Assembly: GCF_000156655.1 (NCBI RefSeq)
Contig: NZ_DS996848.1
Coordinates: 23,409 to 69,817 of the forward strand
DNA: 46,409 bases
From: Holdemanella biformis DSM 3989
GTDB lineage: Bacteria > Bacillota_I > Bacilli_A > Erysipelotrichales > Erysipelotrichaceae
Direction of reading: 5' to 3'
A program made the translations under genes and the position numbers. This document shows, piece after piece, positions 1-7,246 of the stretch (positions within the stretch are counted from its first letter, which is position 1; every line of letters begins with the position of its first letter). The notes beneath the pieces are model-generated. The model was given only the letters and a program-made list of their open reading frames with translations, did not search any database and had not been told where the DNA came from.

Positions 1-28
1 AAAAGCCCTTATATAAGGGCTTTATTCA
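1..28. terminator. Bidirectional terminator hairpin at window edge
   Basis: An almost perfect hairpin (AAAGCCCTT, short AT loop, AAGGGCTTT) has T-rich sequence after it and A-rich sequence before it, so it could end transcripts from either side. The gene it serves on the left is outside the window. From here to 185 no gene is visible; a short AT-rich inverted repeat at 174-190 could end the minus-strand gene that follows. Confidence 0.7.
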
Positions 29-185
29 CAAGATGGCGTCGACGGAGGGATATAACTCTATGTCTTTTTATATCTCAGCAATTCTGAATTTCCCTTTACA
101 TAAAGCAGGGAATTATAATAATTAGCAGCATTTTATTTAAGTTTTATGTATAAAGGTTTTCAAAATGTTTTCAAATAAACATTGT

Positions 186-701
186 TTATTCATTTACGCC
201 TTTTATTAGAATTGTCTCATGCTCTCTTAATTTAAATGTTAAAATATCAGATCTGATTATAGAACCTTCCAGAAATTTTATAAAATTAAAACTAGTAAAT
301 AAAAACCAATGTGTAGCATTTTTCTCAATAATTCTCCATGTCGGCTCTATGTCATATCCCGTATTCTTTTTTCGAGTTGATGGTACAAAGTCATTTGTTA
401 AATCAAATAAACTATTAGGAACCACCTTATAAATGCCCTGATCCATTTCTAATTGTCTTATTTGAATTCTTGTACGCAATGCACGAGGCGAATTAAATTC
501 TTTTTGTTTATCTTTAATATATTCTTCAATAGAATCAATTACGGGTTGTATTTCATAAATTTCACAAGTAAAACTTCCGTCCTCTTGAAAAATAGCACCT
601 TGTTCCTTCATTACTTTCAAAAAAGATTTTAGCATTTCATCTTCAGGAAAAATTTGATACCAATCCCCCATTTTATTCTGTACCTTTATTTGATATGGCA
701 T
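186..701 (-). CDS. Hypothetical protein, 171 aa
   Basis: I do not recognise this protein. It is soluble (no signal peptide or membrane segment), mixed alpha/beta in look, rich in charged residues, with a predicted helix around residues 50-75 that includes a KDKQKEF stretch and an aromatic patch around residues 120-145 (WRIIEK, HWFLF, FNFIKF). The start is supported by an AGAGGATG ribosome-binding site just upstream of ATG at 701. It stands alone on the minus strand, with an AT-rich flank on one side and mobile-element-like debris on the other, which suggests accessory DNA. No function is proposed. Confidence 0.6.
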   Translation of the reverse strand: MPYQIKVQNKMGDWYQIFPEDEMLKSFLKVMKEQGAIFQEDGSFTCEIYEIQPVIDSIEEYIKDKQKEFNSPRALRTRIQIRQLEMDQGIYKVVPNSLFDLTNDFVPSTRKKNTGYDIEPTWRIIEKNATHWFLFTSFNFIKFLEGSIIRSDILTFKLREHETILIKGVNE

Positions 702-724
702 AAGTCATCCTCTTTTCTATAAAA

Positions 725-747
725 TAAGGAGAGAAATATTCTCTCCT
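725..747. repeat. Perfect 10-bp inverted repeat
   Basis: AAGGAGAGAA and TTCTCTCCTT flank a 3-base loop. It lies about 25 bases upstream of the start of the minus-strand gene 186-701, so it could be an operator or 5'-UTR structure. It is not followed by a T run on the plus strand, so a terminator role there is less likely. Confidence 0.5.
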
Positions 748-840
748 TCCAAAAAGTTGATAAAGTAGGTGCTTCATACACTGAGAATCATCACTAAGAT
801 CCATACAATCCATTGCTCAGAGCCACTGAATCCATGAAGA

Positions 841-873
841 GAGCCACTTCAAATTATGAAATGGCTCTTTTTA
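841..873 (+). terminator. Rho-independent terminator without a recognisable upstream gene
   Basis: GAGCCACTTC pairs with GAAATGGCTC (one mismatch), then TTTTT. The 9-mer AGAGCCACT occurs at 819-827 and again at 840-848. No intact plus-strand gene ends here, so it may be the tail of a deleted gene. The stretch 702-1109 holds no gene that I can support, only this hairpin and short repeats. Confidence 0.6.
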
Positions 874-953
874 TCGTTCGACTTTTGAATAATCCCCTTC
901 TTTTTAAAAGAATTGTGTAGGATGAGTCACTAAAACTGTAATTGATGGCTAAT

Positions 954-1027
954 TCGGTGTGACTCTAGCGGTTATACCAGTTACTGATGACGGTTTGAAT
1001 CGGTGTAACATAACGGATGATCGGTGT
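954..1027. repeat. Three copies of TCGGTGT, possible insertion-sequence end
   Basis: The 7-mer TCGGTGT occurs at 954-960, 1000-1006 and 1021-1027. The last two copies extend to TCGGTGTAA, and the middle one is in the context GAATCGGTGTAACA. The base composition is more GC-rich than the flanks. Multiple short repeats at an end are known for IS21-family elements, but no transposase is present and the assignment is only a guess. Confidence 0.3.
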
Positions 1028-1109
1028 AATAAGGCCTTAATACCATAGTTTGACTGCGGTGAAACGAGGCATTTTTGTGTTCGAACATTTGGATGTGAGA
1101 TTAGGTGAA

Positions 1110-2333
1110 TTAGTTTATTAAGAAAATTATATCTACAATCTTTAAATTATAATCAAATGATATGTCTGATTGAGTATTAAACTCTTTATCAATATTTGAA
1201 GTTGATTCTTTTATATCATTCTCGAATGTAGAAGGAAAATTAAAAATAATTTGAAGAGTACAAGAATATATATCTTTTCGCGATTTAATGATAATAAATC
1301 TTTGCTCATCAGATAAACTACAATATTTTATAGCAAGATCTAAGATTTTAGTAAAAAAAATCATTTGATTGATGGAATCTAAGCTTGATAAATCATCACT
1401 ATAAAGGGTTGATGTAACTGAAATATGTAAACTTGATAATTGATTTTTTTTATGGTTTAAAACTGTTGAAAAGATTGGGGAATTGGTATATATTTCATTA
1501 AATTCTTTGATTGTCTTGTTTGACAATGATTGAATTAATAAGTCTAGCTCATCATATTTTTTCTGATCTATTAACTGATTAAGTTCAGCACAAGTATGAA
1601 GTAAATTGTGTAAAAATTTAAAATTGGATTCATATTCCTTATTTAAGGAATTAAATTTTGAAATCATCATTTCATTACTTAATTCTGATATTTCTAAACT
1701 TTTTCGAAGGTTTTCGTTTTTGATGATTTGTAGTTGAAACAGTATTGTAATGGAATTAGAAATTAGCAAGAGAAATAAAATAATAACAAGAATCTTGTTT
1801 CCTGAAAAGAGTGTTTGATAGTTTCCATATACAATGAGAAACAATATCGTTATTAATGCAGGAAAAAACAAAATATAAAAGGATTTGGGTAAGTTTGTGA
1901 TTTTAATAGTATGACATATTTTTTGTATGATATATGAAAAAAAATAAGCAAAAAACTGCGTTAAAATTATAATCACCAAATAAGTATTTGATGTGTAGAT
2001 ATTATTTAAAGAGAAACTAGGATTAAATAATTGAAAAAAAACAATTGATAATGACTCTGAAATCCCTATCGTCAAGTAACATACCAAAAACAATATAAAT
2101 TTATTAATTAGCGAACCCTTAAATAAAAATGATATATATATGTATAGTGTAATAAAAGAGAGAATTTTTCCTATCTGATTGATTCCGTTATAATTTCCTA
2201 AATAAGTGCACATAATAGCAAGAAGAAATAATAAAAAAAACATATAATAGGATATTTTTCTTTTGGCAATAAATTGGTTAAAGAAATGTGTAATAAAAAT
2301 AACTGTGAGTATATCGGATAGAAAAATCATCAT
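1110..2333 (-). CDS. AgrC/ComD-type membrane sensor kinase with degenerate ATPase domain
   Basis: The protein has 407 residues. Residues 1-200 form about six hydrophobic segments, a layout typical of peptide-sensing kinases of the GHKL (HPK10) class. A cytoplasmic linker follows, then the dimerisation helix with candidate phospho-acceptor His242 (FLHNLLH) and the conserved-looking segment around 284-296 (SPIFSTVLNHKK). The next block, where family members carry the N-box LLDNAIEAC, reads ILDLAIKYC (residues 330-338): the key Asn is Leu. I see no glycine-rich G-boxes in the last 70 residues. Its start overlaps the stop of the upstream response regulator by ATGA, so the two are translationally coupled. 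It may be a pseudokinase or a very divergent active kinase. Confidence 0.8.
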   Translation of the reverse strand: MMIFLSDILTVIFITHFFNQFIAKRKISYYMFFLLFLLAIMCTYLGNYNGINQIGKILSFITLYIYISFLFKGSLINKFILFLVCYLTIGISESLSIVFFQLFNPSFSLNNIYTSNTYLVIIILTQFFAYFFSYIIQKICHTIKITNLPKSFYILFFPALITILFLIVYGNYQTLFSGNKILVIILFLLLISNSITILFQLQIIKNENLRKSLEISELSNEMMISKFNSLNKEYESNFKFLHNLLHTCAELNQLIDQKKYDELDLLIQSLSNKTIKEFNEIYTNSPIFSTVLNHKKNQLSSLHISVTSTLYSDDLSSLDSINQMIFFTKILDLAIKYCSLSDEQRFIIIKSRKDIYSCTLQIIFNFPSTFENDIKESTSNIDKEFNTQSDISFDYNLKIVDIIFLIN

Positions 2334-3040
2334 AGTATGTTATGCAAATTAGCAAAATATTGATTTGTGAATGACTTTTTAAAATTCTTAGACAACGGGA
2401 TTTTTTCACCATTGTTCATGATGATATCTTTACCATCTGAAGAAAAACCACTAACATAATCAAGATTAACTAAAAAAGACTTATAGGGTTGTCCAAACCC
2501 TTTATTAGATAGTTTTTCAATCCAATGTTTAAGAGGATATGTAGTTTTTTTCTCAATATTATTAACAAAATGAATAATCGTATGTCGATTAAGAAATTCT
2601 ATGTATAACATATCCTTATAGTGAATCTTATATTGAGATATCTTTTTATCGAAAAAACCGTATTGTTGTTTAAATGAAGTTGATAAGACACTCTGCATCT
2701 CTATGTTAAATACTTTTTCATCAATTGGTTTAATAAGATATCTTTTTGCTTCTATTTTATATCCATCTATTAAATATTTTTTAAAGCTAGAAGTAATTAT
2801 AATAATAGAACTACGATTATAGGTTCTTATTTTTGATGCGATTTCTATGCCGTTGTAGTCTCCTAGTTCAATATCCAAAAAAATCAAATCATATTCTAAG
2901 AATAAGTTGGTCCCTACATCGAAGTTCTCAAGATAATCAATCTTATATGATATTTTGTTCGCTAACAAAAAAGAATCTAGTAATTGATGCAAGTGTAGCT
3001 TATCTCTTTCTATATCTTCACAAATTAATATTTTTATCAT
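2330..3040 (-). CDS. LytTR-family response regulator
   Basis: A 236-residue response regulator. The receiver domain (residues 1-120) has the acidic pair Glu8-Asp9 (ICED), phospho-acceptor Asp56 (IFLDIEL), and Lys104 (LIKPI). The C-terminal half is a LytTR DNA-binding domain (residues 140-236) with the typical HTIIHF strand, PYKSFLVNLDYV and final IPLSKNFKKSF. I place the start at 3040 because a GGGAGG ribosome-binding site precedes that ATG; an in-frame ATG at 3052 lies upstream of the binding site. It is the first gene of the operon with the sensor kinase and is expected to bind direct repeats in target promoters. Confidence 0.9.
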   Translation of the reverse strand: MIKILICEDIERDKLHLHQLLDSFLLANKISYKIDYLENFDVGTNLFLEYDLIFLDIELGDYNGIEIASKIRTYNRSSIIIITSSFKKYLIDGYKIEAKRYLIKPIDEKVFNIEMQSVLSTSFKQQYGFFDKKISQYKIHYKDMLYIEFLNRHTIIHFVNNIEKKTTYPLKHWIEKLSNKGFGQPYKSFLVNLDYVSGFSSDGKDIIMNNGEKIPLSKNFKKSFTNQYFANLHNIL

Positions 3041-3098
3041 TATGCCTCCCATTTATTATTTTACACCATTTGTTTACTTATTTATACTTTTGTATGAA

Positions 3099-3142
3099 AT
3101 TATAAAACAGCTATAAAAGAATTAAAGTTTTTAACTTTTAAC
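3099..3142 (-). promoter_or_regulatory. Promoter of the two-component operon with tandem GTTAAAA boxes
   Basis: On the minus strand a TATAAT box (3104-3099) lies upstream of the regulator start. At 17-bp spacing the -35 position reads CTTTAA, which is poor. Just upstream are two tandem copies of GTTAAAA (3142-3129), similar to the GTTAA core of LytTR-family sites. A weak -35 with adjacent activator boxes suggests autoregulation, but the repeat spacing (7 bp) is shorter than the usual helical-turn spacing. Confidence 0.4.
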
Positions 3143-3189
3143 TAATGGACTCATGTAAATAAATAATCAAATATTTGACTTTTTGGGAA

Positions 3190-3291
3190 TCATTCAAAAA
3201 AGCTAATGTGGCAATATTGCCACCATTCATAAAGCATTACATAAAATATAAAAGAGAAAATGCATGTATATTTTAGTGTGTGTAGATTCAT
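3190..3291 (-). CDS. Small hydrophobic peptide ORF, candidate signal peptide
   Basis: A 33-codon ORF directly upstream of the two-component operon, same strand. The peptide starts MNLHTLKYTC, has a hydrophobic stretch FSFIFYVML, and a C-terminal part with WWQYCHISFFE containing one of its two cysteines. The ribosome-binding site is weak (GCGGAAA). No AgrB-like processing protease or transporter is adjacent. It is placed where a pheromone gene would be expected, but the coding case rests on position only, and the palindrome at 3208-3223 lies within it. Confidence 0.2.
   Translation of the reverse strand: MNLHTLKYTCIFSFIFYVMLYEWWQYCHISFFE
3208..3223. repeat. Perfect 16-bp palindrome
   Basis: GTGGCAATATTGCCAC is its own reverse complement. 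It lies about 185 bp upstream of the response regulator start. It could be an operator for a dimeric regulator; no T run follows, so it is not a standard terminator. Confidence 0.5.
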
Positions 3292-3333
3292 TTTCCGCTT
3301 TTTTATTTTAGAATCCGTCGGAGGCATGGGGTC

Positions 3334-3395
3334 TTAGGGGTGCAACCCTAAAAAGTTTGGTCGTTTGGCGTCAGACAAATGACATGCTTGCTACT
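3334..3395 (+). other. Two hairpins resembling a transfer-origin region
   Basis: TTAGGG and CCCTAA (3334-3351) enclose a 6-base loop. Nine bases on, GTCGTTTG and CAAATGAC (3360-3383) form an 8-bp stem with one G-T pair around an 8-base loop, followed by ATGCTTGCTAC. An inverted repeat followed by a short conserved nick region is the layout of relaxase oriT sites, and the block is more GC-rich than its flanks. No relaxase or integrase gene is in the window, so if real it is a remnant. Confidence 0.25.
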
Positions 3396-3517
3396 TTTTT
3401 TAAGGCGATGAGATGTAGGGGGCAAAGGTATGTATGTTAAAATATAAAAATGGGACATAATAAGTATAAAATATGAATGCGTCAATTTAATGCTAAAAAA
3501 GATAAGGAGTATATAGA

Positions 3518-3583
3518 ATGTTAGAAGTAGATTTTAAAAAATTTATTCAAAGCACTAAAGTTAATAAACTCATAATTAAATAA
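3518..3583 (+). CDS. 21-codon ORF with good ribosome-binding site
   Basis: AAGGAG lies seven bases before the ATG. The predicted peptide begins MLEVDFKKFI and ends KLIIK; it is basic and amphipathic. It may be the surviving start of a longer decayed gene, since the sequence beyond the stop stays A-rich and coding-like in short pieces. No function can be given. Confidence 0.25.
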   Translation: MLEVDFKKFIQSTKVNKLIIK

Positions 3584-3687
3584 AAAAGTATCAAAGTTTC
3601 AAACACTACATAGTACAAAAAAGAACAATTTGAAAAATGAAAATAGAAACAAATTTAGTGAAAACAAATTTCTTCAAACATATGTAG

Positions 3688-3771
3688 ATACAACCGTTGA
3701 AAGAAAAAATATCATTATTAGAGGAGCAGATAGCAACAAAAATGGAAATTAAAAAGTATATTGAATGGTAA
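3688..3771 (+). pseudogene. Decayed gene tail with coiled-coil character
   Basis: A 27-codon open stretch without a start reads as a short coiled coil (PLKEKISLLEEQIATKMEI) ending KKYIEW and a stop. It follows an in-frame stop at 3685. It resembles the C-terminal tail of a regulator or recombinase, but it is too short to assign. Together with the short ORF at 3518 it suggests that 3300-3775 is an eroded insertion. Confidence 0.2.
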
Positions 3772-3785
3772 TTCTTGACTATTAT

Positions 3786-3998
3786 TTAGTGTCTTTTCTT
3801 GTAAAACCAATAGAAACCAATGAAAACTATGTCTAAAATACACATGATGATTTGCGCTGTATCATGTGTATAGATACTATAGAGAATCAATACTGCAGTA
3901 ATGGTGAAAAATGAAATCAGTTTCCATTTTGAATAATCTGTAAGTGCAATGAAAAATAAGATGAATTGTACAGTGAATAATAAGTAATACATACGCAT
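3786..3998 (-). CDS. Small membrane protein, 70 aa
   Basis: Starting at MRMYYLLF, the protein is mostly hydrophobic with about three short membrane segments (YLLFTVQFILFFIAL, LISFFTITAVLILYSIY, IIMCILDIVFIGFYWFY) and a basic end KKRH. The start at 3998 is chosen because GGAGG lies five bases before it; longer in-frame starts at 4079 or 4010 lack such a site. I do not recognise the family. It is transcribed away from the TOTE helicase locus. Confidence 0.55.
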   Translation of the reverse strand: MRMYYLLFTVQFILFFIALTDYSKWKLISFFTITAVLILYSIYTHDTAQIIMCILDIVFIGFYWFYKKRH

Positions 3999-4117
3999 TT
4001 GACCCTCCATGAACCTTTCTAATATTATCGTACTTAAAATTTTGATATAGCACAATTTCGTTAATTGGTATTTTATCATTATTTGTTAACACAGAAGGAA
4101 AGGAAAAGGAGTATTAT

Positions 4118-4162
4118 ATGAATAGAACTACTACAAGACTACTACTTGCAGATGTGTTCTGA
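4118..4162 (+). CDS. Leader peptide MNRTTTRLLLADVF upstream of an attenuator
   Basis: A 14-residue ORF preceded by a very strong AAAAGGAG site. It contains three Thr codons in a row and, after one Arg, three Leu codons. The stop codon abuts the terminator hairpin at 4164. GTGTT inside the ORF (4154-4158) can pair with AACAC (4164-4168), which is also the 5' arm of the terminator, giving mutually exclusive structures. This is the layout of ribosome-mediated attenuation; the inducing signal is unknown. Confidence 0.5.
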   Translation: MNRTTTRLLLADVF

Positions 4163-4208
4163 AAACACTCCTCTCCGTCTAACTAACGGAGTCTTGGGTG
4201 TTTTTTTT
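4163..4208 (+). terminator. Attenuator terminator before the TOTE helicase
   Basis: AACACTC pairs with GGGTGTT and, after a small internal loop, CTCCGT pairs with ACGGAG around a 7-base loop; eight T residues follow the stem. It sits between the 14-codon leader and the helicase start at 4255. I see no convincing separate promoter between the hairpin and the helicase, so helicase transcription probably depends on readthrough. Confidence 0.75.
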
Positions 4209-4254
4209 ATTAACTAATTCAATTAAAATAGTATTGAAAAGAGTAGGTGGTTTT

Positions 4255-7191
4255 GTGAAACAGACGAATGACAATTTGACTATCATAGATGACTTAAAAA
4301 AAGAGATTCAATGCTTGAAGAACATTTTGAATCGAGAAGGAATTTCTTATCAGGAAGAATTGGATCAATTAAAGAATTCTGCGAATGCAGAAACTATTGA
4401 AACGAACCAAGAAAGTCGTATTGTTTTTCCAAATGAAATCACAAAAGATATGGCAAATCGATTTTTTGCACGTTTTTGGGGTCGTACAGACGTATACGCA
4501 AAAAGAGTAGAAAACAAGAAAACAAATAAAGCGGGATACTATCCACAATGTATTAATTTTTGGTCAGATGGTTGTGGTAAGAAATGGAATGCAGGATTTC
4601 GTTGCCAAGATTGTCATTACCAAAAGTATAAAGCTTTGACAATTGATAGTATTATGTCACATTTAAAAGGAAATGAAGTGATTGGTGTTTATCCATTGTA
4701 TAAAGATAATACGTGTCGATTTTTAGTTTTTGATTTTGATAATCATGATAAAGATGCAGGAAATGATTTTGCGAATAAAGATGAGAGGTGGAAAGAAGAA
4801 GTTAATGCGATGCGTGAGATTTGTCAATTAAATGGAATTGATCCATTGATTGAACGTTCTAGATCAGGTAAAGGAGCACATATTTGGATTTTCTTTGATA
4901 AACCGATTTCAGCTATTTTGGCAAGAAATTTTGGAAATGCTTTGTTGGATAAAGGTGCAGAACAAGTGAATTTAAAATCATTTAAATACTATGATCGTAT
5001 GATACCAGCACAAGATAGTATGCCAAAGGGTGGTCTGGGAAATTTAATCGCATTGCCATTACAAGGACGAGCATTGAAAGATGGCAACAGTGCATTTATT
5101 GATGAAAATTGGAATGCCTATTCAAATCAATGGAATATATTGTGGTCTAAGCCTAAGCTTTCACAGTCGTTTATTGAAGAAAAGATAAAAGAATGGCATG
5201 GAAATTCAGATGATAAACCTTGGGAGTCTGTTAAAGAATTTGAAAAGAATGAAGTGGATGGAAAAATGCATATCATTTTATCAAATGGTATTTATGTGGA
5301 TACTTCAAATTTAAGCGTATCTATTCAAAATAAAATTCGCAAATTGGCTAGAATTAGTAATCCTATTTATTATAAAAATCAAGGTATGGGAATTTCTACT
5401 TTTGGCATGTATAAATATATATATCTTGGTGAAGATCACGATAGTGGATATATACAAATTCCTAGAGGTTGTTATGATACTTTAATTTCGTATAATAAGA
5501 ACGCTCGGATTCAAATGATGATTGATGATAAAAGGCAACAAGGAAGAAGTATTGATGTTACTTTTAAGGGAGAGTTAAAACCTGAACAAAACGTAGCTCT
5601 AAATAAAATGATTGAGCATGATAATGGTATTTTATTAGCAACTACAGCTTTTGGTAAGACCGTTCTTTGTGCAGATTTAATTGCGACAAAGAAAGTGAAT
5701 ACATTAATTTTGTTGGAAAGTTCATCTTTATTAGAACAATGGAAAGATAAGCTGCAGACATTTTTGGATATAAATGAAGAGTTACCTGAATATACGACAC
5801 CTAAAGGTTTGATCAAAAAGAGAAAATCATTGATAGGTACTTTACAAGGATCTCATGATTCTATGACAGGTATAATTGATATCGCAATGGCTGGCTCTAT
5901 ATGTAAAAAGGGGAAATTTCATAAACTGTTGAATGAGTATGGCATGATCATTGTGGATGAATGTCATCATGCGGCTTCAAATACAGAAAGTGCTGTTTTA
6001 AAGGAAATTAAAGCTAAGTATGTGTATGGTGTTACAGCTGTTGATCGAACGGATCAATTGGATAAGATGAATTTTATGCTTATTGGTCCAATACGACATA
6101 AATATTCCGCAAAAGAACAAGCAAAACAACAAGGGATTCCTCGTTTATTATATCCTCGGTTTACGCATGTAGTTGCACCAAGAGGAATGATGAAAGATGA
6201 AAAGAATCCAAATGAAGCATACTCAATATTACGAGATAATGATTTGCGAGATCAAATGATTATTCAGGATATAAAAGAATGTATAAAGAAAAAACGTACG
6301 CCTGTTGTATTATCAAAATATGTAAATCATTGTAAGAAGCTATATAAACAATTAGAAGGTGTGGCAGATTCAGTTTTCTTATTGATAGGTAGTCAATCAA
6401 AAAAAGAAAATAATCATATTGTTGAATTAATGAAAAGTGTGCCAGAAGACAAAACTATGATATTGGTTGCGACAGGATCACTTGTTGGAGAAGGCTTTGA
6501 CCTTGATAGGTTAGATACTTTGTTTCTAGCAATGCCTGTAGCTAGTAGTAGCGTTATAGAACAATTTACAGGAAGAATTCATCGACTATATGATAAAAAA
6601 GATACAATACTTGTATATGATTATGTAGATGTCCATATTCCGATGTTTGATCGAATGTACGGAAAAAGATTAAAGGCCTATAAAAAATCAGGTTATGAAT
6701 TAATTTCGGATACTAACGGCATAAAAAGTGAATTGAAAATTTCTCAATCTATATATGATGCAAGTAATTATTACGATATGTATAGTCATGACTTAATGCG
6801 TGCAAAGAAGAATATTATTGTATCCAGTCCTTCATTATCTGGCGATAGAGTTCTAGAATTTACTAAATTGATCAAAGAAAAGATGGAAAGTGGAGTTGAA
6901 GTAACCATAGTTTCTTGGATGCCTGATAAAATTAGGTTTGGAAGTTCAAATTATAGAATGCAGTTGTTAGAAGAAATGAGACAATCTGGTTTTTATCTAA
7001 AATCTGCAGAAGATAATTGTGAACATTTTGCGATTATTGATCAGGAAATTGTATGGTATGGAAATATAAATTTATTAGGTAAACAAGATGTAGAAGATCA
7101 TATGATGCGGATTCAAAGTAAAGAAATCGCAAGTGAACTTATGGAAATGACTTTTGGGAATAGTTTATATAATTATTTGAATAACTTCTAG
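4255..7191 (+). CDS. TOTE-type primase-helicase-PLD conflict protein
   Basis: A 978-residue multidomain protein. Residues 1-60 look like a coiled coil. Residues 70-330 match the primase domain of TOTE conflict systems: a Cys cluster (YYPQC, DGCGKKW, CQDCHYQKY), an acidic DFD at 160-162, and RSGKGAH at 203-209. Then comes an SF2 helicase: Walker A TTAFGKT near 465, DECHH at 568-572, and QFTGRIHR at 770-777. The tail has a phospholipase D-like fold remnant (HFAIIDQEIVWYGNINL near 924), where the usual HxK lysine is not seen. The GTG at 4255 follows a GTAGGTGG site; the earlier GTG at 4198 lies inside the terminator and is rejected. Family proteins are proposed to act in defence against invading nucleic acid; the activity here is inferred. 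Confidence 0.85.
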   Translation: MKQTNDNLTIIDDLKKEIQCLKNILNREGISYQEELDQLKNSANAETIETNQESRIVFPNEITKDMANRFFARFWGRTDVYAKRVENKKTNKAGYYPQCINFWSDGCGKKWNAGFRCQDCHYQKYKALTIDSIMSHLKGNEVIGVYPLYKDNTCRFLVFDFDNHDKDAGNDFANKDERWKEEVNAMREICQLNGIDPLIERSRSGKGAHIWIFFDKPISAILARNFGNALLDKGAEQVNLKSFKYYDRMIPAQDSMPKGGLGNLIALPLQGRALKDGNSAFIDENWNAYSNQWNILWSKPKLSQSFIEEKIKEWHGNSDDKPWESVKEFEKNEVDGKMHIILSNGIYVDTSNLSVSIQNKIRKLARISNPIYYKNQGMGISTFGMYKYIYLGEDHDSGYIQIPRGCYDTLISYNKNARIQMMIDDKRQQGRSIDVTFKGELKPEQNVALNKMIEHDNGILLATTAFGKTVLCADLIATKKVNTLILLESSSLLEQWKDKLQTFLDINEELPEYTTPKGLIKKRKSLIGTLQGSHDSMTGIIDIAMAGSICKKGKFHKLLNEYGMIIVDECHHAASNTESAVLKEIKAKYVYGVTAVDRTDQLDKMNFMLIGPIRHKYSAKEQAKQQGIPRLLYPRFTHVVAPRGMMKDEKNPNEAYSILRDNDLRDQMIIQDIKECIKKKRTPVVLSKYVNHCKKLYKQLEGVADSVFLLIGSQSKKENNHIVELMKSVPEDKTMILVATGSLVGEGFDLDRLDTLFLAMPVASSSVIEQFTGRIHRLYDKKDTILVYDYVDVHIPMFDRMYGKRLKAYKKSGYELISDTNGIKSELKISQSIYDASNYYDMYSHDLMRAKKNIIVSSPSLSGDRVLEFTKLIKEKMESGVEVTIVSWMPDKIRFGSSNYRMQLLEEMRQSGFYLKSAEDNCEHFAIIDQEIVWYGNINLLGKQDVEDHMMRIQSKEIASELMEMTFGNSLYNYLNNF

Positions 7192-7214
7192 AAATTTTCC
7201 TAGAAGTTTTTCTA
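7183..7214 (+). terminator. Terminator of the TOTE helicase gene
   Basis: AACTTCTAG and CTAGAAGTT form a perfect 9-bp stem followed by TTTTTCT. The stop codon of the helicase is inside the 5' arm. Confidence 0.85.
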
Positions 7215-7246
7215 TTTGTGATAAAATAATGGGCAGGTGATATTTG

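Noticed and set aside
2833-3105. Plus-strand ORF of 90 codons
   Set aside because: It is antisense to the response regulator gene, has low-complexity composition and no ribosome-binding site.
4198-4254. Longer start for the TOTE helicase at GTG 4198
   Set aside because: The GTG lies within the terminator stem and T run, and has no ribosome-binding site. GTG at 4255 with GTAGGTGG is better.
7192-7246. Missing N-terminal part of the InlB-repeat protein in another frame
   Set aside because: The 50 bases upstream are the helicase terminator and a promoter-like stretch; no repeat sequence is found in any frame.
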